Program-made: the position numbers and the translations under genes
Part shown: positions 5,460 to 11,384 of the stretch, piece by piece
Numbering within the stretch: position 1 is the stretch's first letter
How the letters are laid out: each line of letters opens with the position of its first letter
Origin: Aquificota bacterium
Lineage (GTDB): Bacteria > Aquificota > Aquificia > Aquificales > Aquificaceae
Direction of reading: 5' to 3'
Assembly (NCBI GenBank): GCA_013153455.1
Contig: JAADEK010000104.1
Coordinates: 1-11,384 of the forward strand
DNA: 11,384 nt
The notes under the pieces: model-generated
What the model saw: the letters and a program-made list of their open reading frames with translations, nothing else
Database searches by the model: none
What the model was told of the DNA's origin: nothing

Positions 5460-6519
5460 GATTGAGGAGTTCCGAAAGGCGAAGAAGAAGCTCATCCTTC
5501 GTGGGGGCGCACACGTTTATATGCCCGACCTTCCTTTTCGGTCTTTTCCTCTTCCCGTACCAGTAGAGCTTTGTCCCTTCTATTTGCAAGATTTTCTCAA
5601 GAGGTATATCCCCGAGCTCAACACCTATGAGGTTCACCATTCCGGACGGACTTTTCATCCTCGTTGAGCCGAGCGGAAGGGAAGTTATAGCCCTCAGGTG
5701 GTTCTCAAACTGTGAGGTGTCCGCCCCGTCAAGGGTCCAGTGTCCCGTGTTGTGGACCCTCGGTGCGAACTCGTTTACCAAAATCTCACCCGAAGGCAGG
5801 AGGAAAAACTCTACAGCCATCGTTCCCACAAAGTTAAGGAGGCTCATGAGCCTCCCGCATATCTCCTCCGCTTCCCTTAAGTTGTATGCGGGAACGTAGT
5901 TGTATATAAGTATCCCCTCCTCGTGCTTGTTAAAGGGCTGGGGGTAAAAAAGAACCCTCCCCGAGGAGTCCCTGACACCTATTACGGAAAACTCCGCTAC
6001 GAAAGGGACGAACTCCTCAACGACGAAACGCTCACCCGGGAGGTGATTTTCCTCCACCCTCTTTACGTCCTCCTCGCTCATCACCCTGTATTGACCCTTC
6101 CCGTCGTATCCGAGTCTCTCCGCCTTCAGAACCGCGGGAAGACCGACGCTCCTCACCGCTTCCTTTAGCTCTTCGCGTTTCGCGACGACAAACCTCGGAA
6201 CCGGGAAACGGTTATCCCTCAAAAATCTCTTTTCCTCAACCCTGCTTCTCTTTATGAGGAGGGCTTCTGGTGAGGGGACGAGTTTTTTCTCCGCTTTTTT
6301 CAGGATATCGTCCTGTATGTGCTCAAATTCATACGTGATTACGTCGCATCGGGATACGAACTTTTCTACCTCGGAGCTTCTAAAGCACCCGTCCGCCACC
6401 CTGCAGGCGGGGGCGTCCTGTTTGTCCTCAAGGACGTAAAACCTATACCCGAGCTTCCTGCCCTCAAGTATCATCATCCACCCGAGTTGTCCGCCTCCCA
6501 GTATCCCTATACTCCTCAC
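5422..6519 (-). CDS. purK: 5-(carboxyamino)imidazole ribonucleotide synthase
   Basis: ATP-grasp enzyme of purine synthesis that carboxylates AIR with bicarbonate and ATP to give N5-CAIR, the substrate of PurE. The 365 residues start with GILGGGQLG (5-13), then ITYEFEHIQ (61-69). The central ATP-grasp part has LKAERLGYDGKGQYR (131-145) and the metal-binding end VNEFAPRVHNTGHWT (248-262). A final YGKRKRPKRKVGHIN stretch completes the PurK pattern. The start is GTG at 6519-6517, four bases overlapping the previous stop (GTGA), after AGGAGAAGG. It is the last gene of the pepA unit. purE is absent from the window. The 3' end overlaps the transporter gene on the opposite strand by 38 bases. Confidence 0.95.
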   Translation of the reverse strand: MRSIGILGGGQLGWMMILEGRKLGYRFYVLEDKQDAPACRVADGCFRSSEVEKFVSRCDVITYEFEHIQDDILKKAEKKLVPSPEALLIKRSRVEEKRFLRDNRFPVPRFVVAKREELKEAVRSVGLPAVLKAERLGYDGKGQYRVMSEEDVKRVEENHLPGERFVVEEFVPFVAEFSVIGVRDSSGRVLFYPQPFNKHEEGILIYNYVPAYNLREAEEICGRLMSLLNFVGTMAVEFFLLPSGEILVNEFAPRVHNTGHWTLDGADTSQFENHLRAITSLPLGSTRMKSPSGMVNLIGVELGDIPLEKILQIEGTKLYWYGKRKRPKRKVGHINVCAPTKDELLLRLSELLNLIGVSKEALPKA

Positions 6520-7352
6520 GCCCTTCTCCTCATCCTTGAAAGCTCCGCGAGGAAAGCCTTAAGGGCTTCTTGCTCCTGCTCCCTGTATAGCGACTCGCGC
6601 ATAATAGCGTAGTCCCAATCAACCTCGCCCGCGTCAAACCAAGGTCCGTCCGTGCAGGCGAGCCTTTCCTTGCCTCCCACTATAAGCCTGCAAGAAAGGC
6701 AAATACCGCTCGCATCAAGTATATGAGCGTTAACGTGGGCTATGTGCTTTATACCCTTTTTTTGAGCAAGCGATAAAATCTCGCTTGAGTCCTCGTTGCT
6801 CCCCGCGCTCACCACGAGATTTGGCTTTCCGAACCTCTCAAGGAAAAAACCAAAAGCCCAAAGGGCGTTTCCCTCCTCACCCGCGGAGCCGTCCTCCGTA
6901 AAGAGGAGGAATTCCTTTGATGCCTTTTGTGCTTCCTCCGTAAGGTATACGTTTTCCTCGCTTGAGGCGACGTGAATCATGTAAACCTCGTTCCCAAGCG
7001 AAACGAGTGCCCTTCCCACGTTCAGGAGCGGAGCTATACCCCAGTTCTTTGAGATAAGGAGAACCCTCCCGTAGTGCCCAAGCGGGAAGGGCTTCCCGCA
7101 GGGAAACTCAACAAAATAAACCTCTTCCTCAAGAAGCTCGTAAATCTCAAGGGTTGATTTCCCTACCGCCTCAACCAAGAGCTTGTATGAGCTTTTGCCC
7201 GCGTCAAGGACGGAAAGCGGAACCGGCTCCGAGTCTTCCCTCAGCTGGAGGAGTGCAAACTGCCCCGGTTTTGCGAGCTTTGCCCTTTCGTCCTTCAGCT
7301 CAATCAGGAGGGCTTTCGGGGTAAGCTTCTCTTTCCTGAGAACCCGAACCAT
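6516..7352 (-). CDS. NfnA/PyrK-like FAD and [2Fe-2S] electron-transfer flavoprotein
   Basis: Member of the ferredoxin-NADP reductase superfamily, closest by eye to NfnA/SudB and to PyrK (dihydroorotate dehydrogenase electron-transfer subunit). KPGQFALLQL (28-37) and VPLSV (44-48) form the FAD-binding barrel, and LVEAVGKST follows. The C-terminal cluster segment LDASGICLSC...LACTDGPWFDAGEVDW carries Asp213, Cys218, Cys221 and Cys233, fitting the Asp plus three Cys set reported for the NfnA [2Fe-2S] centre. Two nucleotide-binding motifs are altered: ISKNWGIAPLL (100-110) replaces the usual GGxGIAP, and VSAGSNEDSS (181-190) lacks the usual Gly-Pro-x-x-Met. NAD(P) may bind poorly, or the partner may be different. 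ATG 7352 overlaps the pepA stop (TGATG). No NfnB or PyrD partner is in the window, so I give no gene symbol. Confidence 0.85.
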   Translation of the reverse strand: MVRVLRKEKLTPKALLIELKDERAKLAKPGQFALLQLREDSEPVPLSVLDAGKSSYKLLVEAVGKSTLEIYELLEEEVYFVEFPCGKPFPLGHYGRVLLISKNWGIAPLLNVGRALVSLGNEVYMIHVASSEENVYLTEEAQKASKEFLLFTEDGSAGEEGNALWAFGFFLERFGKPNLVVSAGSNEDSSEILSLAQKKGIKHIAHVNAHILDASGICLSCRLIVGGKERLACTDGPWFDAGEVDWDYAIMRESLYREQEQEALKAFLAELSRMRRRA

Positions 7353-8812
7353 CAGATTGAGCCTTTTGTTATGTATTCAAGGCAAGTCCTCACACCGAAA
7401 CCGGTCGCTCCCTTTGTGTAGTAGGCGTAGTCTTCTTTAGACCAAGCGGGTCCCGCTATATCAAGGTGAACCCAGTCTATACCTTCTCCCACAAACTCCT
7501 GAAGGAACATAGCTGCGGTAATAGCGCCCCCGTATCGCCCTCCGGTGTTGAGGACGTCCGCTACCTGACTCCTTATCTTCTTCCTGAGGCGCTCGTCGTC
7601 CATGGGAAGCTCCCAGACGCGCTCTCCCGCCTTCTTCGCGAAGCGCTTTATTTCCTTTGCGAAGTTCTCGGAGTTCGTAAAGAGTCCCGCGGTGTATTCC
7701 CCGAGGGCGACGATACACGCGCCCGTGAGCGTAGCCATGTCTATGATGCGGTCGGGCTTTAGCTCGCTCGCGTAAGAGAGCGTATCCGCCATCGTCACCC
7801 TTCCCTCCGCGTCCGTGTTGTCTATCTCTATAAACTTCCCGTTTTTCGCACGGAGGACATCGTCGGGTCTGTAGGCTTTCCCGTCGGGCATGTTTTCCGC
7901 TGCGCCTATGATGCCGTGAACTTCAACGTCGGGCTTTAGCTTCGCGACCGCGCGCATAACACCGAGAACCGCGCAGGCTCCGCTTTTGTCCATCTTCATA
8001 TTCCTCATGTAGTCCCCGGGCTTTATGTTCAGACCACCGCTGTCAAAGGTTAGCCCCTTCCCGACGAGGACGAGCTTCTCGCGCGCTTTTTTTGGTTTGT
8101 ATACGAGGTGTATGAGTCTCGGGGGTGTTGCGGAGCCCCTGCCTACCGCGAGTAGGGCTTCCATACCCATCTCCTTGAGCTGTGTCTCGTCGTAAACCTT
8201 ACACTCAAGCCCGAGCTCCTTTGCGAGCTTTTGGGCTTCTTGGGCGAGCGTAATCGGGTTTATGACGTTTCCCGGCTCGTTTACGAGGTCCCTCGCGTAG
8301 TTCTGAGCTTCCGCGAAGATTTTACCCACCTCAATGGCTTTCTCGTCCCCCCTGTAGATGTATAACTCCTCGGGTGAGAAGCTCTCCTCCTTCTTACTCT
8401 TATACTTATCAAATGTGTAGTTCCCGAGAAGGGCACCCTCCGCGAGGGCTTTTGATATATCCCGAGGGAGTTCTCCCCTTCTGGGGGTTATCAGGAGGGC
8501 GCTCTTTACGCGGTCGCTTCTCATCCTCTTGGCGAGAAGCGCGCTCGCCCTCCTGTATGTGTCCTCATCAACCTTTTCCCTCTTTCCGAGACCTATTAGG
8601 TATACGACCCGAACGGAAAGACCGGGTGTAGGAACCTTCAGGAGTTGCCCTTCCTTTGCTTTGAAGTTTTCCGTCTCAAGGACTTTCCTTACGCGGTTAG
8701 CAAGTCCCCTCGTCAGCCTTCCTATCGTCTTGAAGTTCTCCTCGTAAAGAAGTAGAGCTACCGCATCACCCTTAAAGTTTTTTATCTCATCGCTGTAAGC
8801 TTTGACTTCCAT
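7352..8812 (-). CDS. pepA: Leucyl aminopeptidase (M17, PepA family)
   Basis: Cytosolic hexameric metallopeptidase that removes N-terminal amino acids; in E. coli PepA also binds DNA at carAB and at Xer sites. The protein has 486 residues. The C-terminal catalytic domain has VGKGLTFDSGGLNIKPG and KMDKSGACAVLG, and the M17 signature NTDAEGRVTMAD. The metal ligands are Lys252, Asp257, Asp275, Asp334 and Glu336, and the catalytic residues Lys264 and Arg338. All lie 18 residues before their E. coli counterparts. It is the first gene of a unit with the NfnA-like gene (1-base overlap) and purK. It is divergent from carB1 across 41 bases. No standard Shine-Dalgarno sequence precedes ATG 8812. A DNA-binding role here is possible by analogy only. 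Confidence 0.97.
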   Translation of the reverse strand: MEVKAYSDEIKNFKGDAVALLLYEENFKTIGRLTRGLANRVRKVLETENFKAKEGQLLKVPTPGLSVRVVYLIGLGKREKVDEDTYRRASALLAKRMRSDRVKSALLITPRRGELPRDISKALAEGALLGNYTFDKYKSKKEESFSPEELYIYRGDEKAIEVGKIFAEAQNYARDLVNEPGNVINPITLAQEAQKLAKELGLECKVYDETQLKEMGMEALLAVGRGSATPPRLIHLVYKPKKAREKLVLVGKGLTFDSGGLNIKPGDYMRNMKMDKSGACAVLGVMRAVAKLKPDVEVHGIIGAAENMPDGKAYRPDDVLRAKNGKFIEIDNTDAEGRVTMADTLSYASELKPDRIIDMATLTGACIVALGEYTAGLFTNSENFAKEIKRFAKKAGERVWELPMDDERLRKKIRSQVADVLNTGGRYGGAITAAMFLQEFVGEGIDWVHLDIAGPAWSKEDYAYYTKGATGFGVRTCLEYITKGSI

Positions 8813-8834
8813 AGCTTTTACCCCACTAAAACAT

Positions 8835-8842
8835 TTTATACT
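8835..8842. promoter_or_regulatory. Overlapping divergent -10 elements for pepA (-) and carB1 (+)
   Basis: In the 41-base spacer (8813-8853), TATACT at 8837-8842 on the plus strand lies 11 bases before the carB1 ATG. TATAAA at 8840-8835 on the minus strand lies 22 bases before the pepA ATG. The two hexamers overlap, so polymerase could probably occupy only one at a time. The carB1 mRNA would have a leader of only a few bases and no Shine-Dalgarno sequence. No clear -35 is visible for either. Confidence 0.4.
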
Positions 8843-8853
8843 ATATACACTAA

Positions 8854-10527
8854 ATGCCTAAGCGAACGGACATCAGGCGCATACTCATCATAGGCTCAGG
8901 ACCCATCGTGATAGGTCAAGCGGCTGAGTTTGATTACTCGGGAACGCAAGCCTGTAAGGCTCTGAAGCAGGAGGGTTATGAGGTCGTTCTCGTGAACTCA
9001 AACCCCGCGACAATCATGACAGACCCCGAGCTTGCGGACAAGACCTACATAGAACCCCTCGTTCCCGAAGTCCTTGAGGAAATCATAAAGAAGGAAAGAC
9101 CCGACGCGCTTCTCCCGACGCTCGGAGGGCAAACGGGTCTGAACCTCGCGGTAGAGCTATACGAGTCCGGTGTCCTTGAGCGCTACGGGGTTGAGCTCAT
9201 AGGAGCGTCATACGAAGCTATAAAGAAGGGAGAGGACAGGGAGCTTTTCAAGCGCGCTATGCAAAACATAGGTCTGAAAGTCCCCGAAAGCGCGGTCGTC
9301 CGCTCCCTTGAGGAGGGTCTGCAAGCCATAGAGAAGATAGGCTTTCCCGTTATACTCAGACCCGCATTTACGCTCGGGGGAACCGGAAGCTCGGTCGCCT
9401 ACAACGTTGAAGAGTTTAAAGAAAAATTAAAGGTAGCATTAGAGACCTCGCCGATAGGCGAGGTTCTTTTGGATAAATCCTTAATAGGATGGAAGGAGAT
9501 AGAGTTTGAGGTGGTGAGGGACAAGGCGGACAACGTTATAATCGTGTGCGCCATAGAGAACTTTGACCCAATGGGTGTCCACACGGGGGATTCCATAACC
9601 GTCGCACCCACCCAGACGCTCACGGACAAAGAGTATCAGATGCTGAGGGACGCTGCGATAGCGGTTATTCGGGAGGTGGGCGTTGATACGGGCGGTTCAA
9701 ACATACAATTCGCGCTTTCGCCCGAAAGCGGTGAGTTTTACGTAATTGAGATGAATCCGAGGGTTTCGCGCTCCTCCGCGCTTGCGTCAAAGGCGACGGG
9801 TTTCCCGATAGCGAAGGTCGCGGCGAAGCTCGCGGTCGGCTACACGCTTGACGAGCTGAAGAACGACATCACGCGTTTTACGCCCGCTTCCTTTGAGCCT
9901 TCAATAGACTACGTCGTGGTTAAGATTCCGCGGTTTGACTTCCCGAAGTTTCCCGAAACCGACAGAACGCTCACGACGATGATGAAGTCCGTCGGTGAGG
10001 TTATGGCTATAGGCAGAACCTTTAAGGAAGCTCTCTTGAAGGCTGTAAGGAGTCTTGAGCTTGACCGCTACGGGCTTGCTTTTCCCCGTCTTTCACACGT
10101 TGACAGGTTTGAGCTTGAGAAGAATCTCATAAACCCGAACGACCAAAGGCTTTGGTTCATAGCGGAAGCCTTCAGGAGGGGCTACAGCGTTGAGGATGTC
10201 CACGAACTTACAAAGATAGACAAATGGTTTCTCTACAACATACAACAAATCGTGAGCCTTGAGGAGAGGCTCACAAAGGAGGAGCTTACGCCCGAACTGC
10301 TTCGGGAAGCGAAGGAGATGGGATACTCCGATTACGAGATAGCAAAGCTGAGGGGAAAGACGGAAGAAGAGATAAGAAACACGAGAAAGTCTTTCGGTAT
10401 AAGACCCGCGTTTAAGGGTGTTGACACGTGCGCGGGTGAGTTCGTCGCTTACACTCCTTATTATTACTCCTCTTACGAGCGCCCCTACTACACCCTCGGG
10501 GGCGGTGAGGTTCTTGATGAAGATTAA
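8854..10527 (+). CDS. carB1: Carbamoyl-phosphate synthase large subunit, N-terminal half (split CarB)
   Basis: Carries the carboxyphosphate-forming half of the large subunit, which activates bicarbonate with ATP and ammonia from CarA for arginine and pyrimidine synthesis. It has 557 residues, against about 1070 for intact CarB. Residue numbers match E. coli CarB exactly for the ATP site: Arg129, Arg169, Gly175-Gly176, Glu215, His243, Gln285, Glu299 and Asn301. The ATP-grasp domain is followed by an oligomerisation-type domain (about 400-550) ending in [14 protein letters not shown]. The chain stops after a short tail, [11 protein letters not shown], where intact CarB enters its second half. 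This is a natural split rather than a broken gene, since the ORF ends cleanly and prmA overlaps its last 11 bases. The carbamate-forming half (carB2) must lie elsewhere, as in A. aeolicus. Confidence 0.95.
   Translation: MPKRTDIRRILIIGSGPIVIGQAAEFDYSGTQACKALKQEGYEVVLVNSNPATIMTDPELADKTYIEPLVPEVLEEIIKKERPDALLPTLGGQTGLNLAVELYESGVLERYGVELIGASYEAIKKGEDRELFKRAMQNIGLKVPESAVVRSLEEGLQAIEKIGFPVILRPAFTLGGTGSSVAYNVEEFKEKLKVALETSPIGEVLLDKSLIGWKEIEFEVVRDKADNVIIVCAIENFDPMGVHTGDSITVAPTQTLTDKEYQMLRDAAIAVIREVGVDTGGSNIQFALSPESGEFYVIEMNPRVSRSSALASKATGFPIAKVAAKLAVGYTLDELKNDITRFTPASFEPSIDYVVVKIPRFDFPKFPETDRTLTTMMKSVGEVMAIGRTFKEALLKAVRSLELDRYGLAFPRLSHVDRFELEKNLINPNDQRLWFIAEAFRRGYSVEDVHELTKIDKWFLYNIQQIVSLEERLTKEELTPELLREAKEMGYSDYEIAKLRGKTEEEIRNTRKSFGIRPAFKGVDTCAGEFVAYTPYYYSSYERPYYTLGGGEVLDED
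10504..10510 (+). promoter_or_regulatory. Ribosome binding site that sets the prmA start
   Basis: GGTGAGG inside the end of carB1 lies 6 bases before ATG 10517. It supports that start over the longer in-frame extension back to 10418, which would add residues unrelated to PrmA. Confidence 0.6.
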
Positions 10528-11269
10528 GCGCTACATCTTCGCCCTTCCCGAGGAGGAGCTTCCCCTCTTTCTTGAGAGGAACAAGCTATCCGCTCAGGTT
10601 TTGGAGAGAAAGGAAGGTATCGTTTACTTTGCCCTTTACGAACCTGTAAAAGGTCTGAAACCGGTTCGGGTTGAAGAGGTGGACACCGATTGGGAAAAGT
10701 GGAGGGAACGTTTTGAGCCTATTGAGCTGGGGAGTTTCGTAGTTCTTCCCCCTTGGAAGAGACCGATTTTTATAAACCCGGGTATGGCTTTCGGGACCGG
10801 TCTTCACCCGACGACGCGCCTTTGCGCCCGCGCGCTTGAGAGAAACCTCAGGGCGGGCATGAGCGTCCTTGATGTGGGAACGGGAAGCGGAATACTTGCG
10901 ATAATCTCAAAACTCCTCGGGGCGGGTAGGGTTCTCGGTATAGATATAAGCGAGGACGCGGTTCGGGAGTGTAAAAGAAACGCGGAGCTTAACCGCGTTG
11001 ATGTTGAGTGCAGGCTTTCGGACGTTCGCGCGGTTGATGAGAGCTTTGACCTCGTCGTTGCAAACCTTGAGATGAGGATATTCAGGGAGGTAATGGGAAA
11101 ACTCCTCGGTCTTGTGGGTGAGATAGGTATATTCTCCGGCATATACGGGGAAAACGAACTTAATGAATTTCTTCACCTGCTCGGGGGCTTTGAGGTTCTG
11201 AGCGTTGAAAGTCAAGAAAATTGGTTTTGTGTGGTCGGGAGGAAGAAAGATGAAAAACTTATCGTTTAG
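10517..11269 (+). CDS. prmA: Ribosomal protein L11 methyltransferase
   Basis: Methylates ribosomal protein L11 using S-adenosylmethionine. The protein has 250 residues, shorter than the roughly 290 of E. coli because the N-terminal L11-recognition part is reduced (about 1-75). [20 protein letters not shown] (88-107) is the PrmA hallmark. [13 protein letters not shown] (117-129) and [18 protein letters not shown] form the SAM pocket. DLVVANLEM (178-186) stands where E. coli-type proteins have an N-I/L motif after the catalytic strand. The ATG at 10517 overlaps carB1 by 11 bases, so coupling is likely. The stop codon (11267-11269) overlaps the end of the PIN-domain gene on the other strand by 11 bases. 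The reduced N-terminus leaves some doubt about how L11 is bound. Confidence 0.93.
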   Translation: MKIKRYIFALPEEELPLFLERNKLSAQVLERKEGIVYFALYEPVKGLKPVRVEEVDTDWEKWRERFEPIELGSFVVLPPWKRPIFINPGMAFGTGLHPTTRLCARALERNLRAGMSVLDVGTGSGILAIISKLLGAGRVLGIDISEDAVRECKRNAELNRVDVECRLSDVRAVDESFDLVVANLEMRIFREVMGKLLGLVGEIGIFSGIYGENELNEFLHLLGGFEVLSVESQENWFCVVGRKKDEKLIV

Positions 11270-11384
11270 CAGAAGTTAAAACTCTATTCAAGGAATCTGA
11301 GGAGTTAATTAAAGTTATTCCTTCTCTCTCACAAGCTTGTTTGAAGTCTTCATCAAGAGAAAGTAAATAAGGAATTCCATAATG
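11259..11384 (-). CDS. PIN-domain protein, C-terminal end (cut by right edge)
   Basis: An open frame enters from the right edge on the minus strand and ends at TAA 11261-11259, giving 41 residues. They include YLLSLDEDFKQACEREGITL, the late strand-Asp-x-Asp-Phe segment typical of PIN-domain ribonucleases such as VapC toxins, then a short tail. PIN proteins cut RNA with a cluster of acidic residues and often act as toxins beside an antitoxin gene. The partner gene, if any, lies outside the window. My count gives about 32% G+C (40 of 126), far below the neighbouring prmA, and codons such as TTA, AAT and ACT are frequent. Both suggest an acquired gene. With only the end visible, the exact subfamily is open. 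Confidence 0.7.
   Translation of the reverse strand, partial: HYGIPYLLSLDEDFKQACEREGITLINSSDSLNRVLTSAKR

Noticed and set aside
10418..10516. Longer N-terminus for prmA
   Set aside because: The extra 33 residues are encoded antiparallel in meaning to carB1 coding and are Ser/Thr-rich and unlike PrmA; ATG 10517 has a proper ribosome binding site.
8854..10527. carB1 as a truncated pseudogene of carB
   Set aside because: The frame is intact, all ATP-site residues are kept, the end is clean and prmA overlaps it; a two-gene CarB is established in Aquifex.

Overview
The window most likely comes from a member of the Aquificaceae, close to Aquifex. The N-terminal half of carbamoyl-phosphate synthetase large subunit (carB1) stands alone as a gene, as it does in Aquifex aeolicus. 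The proteins are rich in Lys, Glu and Ile, with heavy use of AGG/AGA and ATA codons, as in hyperthermophiles. The gene pairs speH/coaD and pepA-carB1-prmA match what I recall of A. aeolicus gene order, from memory and unchecked. Base composition is roughly half G+C by eye, except at the right edge. The DNA is dense: genes abut or overlap, no gene-free stretch exceeds about 100 bases, and I see no rRNA, tRNA, CRISPR array or insertion sequence.

Region 1 (1-626, minus strand): the start of an unrecognised gene, cut by the left edge, lies downstream of speH (S-adenosylmethionine decarboxylase, polyamine synthesis). The speH leader holds a 28-codon upstream ORF with a perfect Shine-Dalgarno sequence. 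It runs over the speH ribosome binding site and 31 bases into speH, and it contains a 15-base palindrome.

Region 2 (about 640-5459, plus strand): seven packed genes. They are rsmD (16S rRNA methyltransferase), coaD (coenzyme A synthesis), an exported protein resembling LptE, ogg (8-oxoguanine DNA glycosylase), a DksA/TraR zinc-finger regulator, gatA (amidotransferase subunit A) and an EamA-type transporter. No ordinary start codon is in frame with the conserved part of rsmD. The likely GTG start lies one frame away, across a run of nine A.

Region 3 (5422-8812, minus strand): an overlapping three-gene unit, pepA, an NfnA/PyrK-like flavoprotein and purK. Its end overlaps the transporter gene tail to tail by 38 bases.

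Region 4 (8854-11269, plus strand): carB1 and prmA overlap, and are divergent from pepA across a 41-base spacer where the candidate -10 boxes of the two strands overlap. At the right edge the end of a minus-strand PIN-domain gene is about 32% G+C, suggesting an acquired gene.

Most of this is conserved housekeeping. The places most likely to hide something undescribed are the divergent speH/rsmD intergenic region (upstream ORF plus A9 frameshift start), the flavoprotein with altered nucleotide-binding motifs, and the AT-rich PIN-domain gene.
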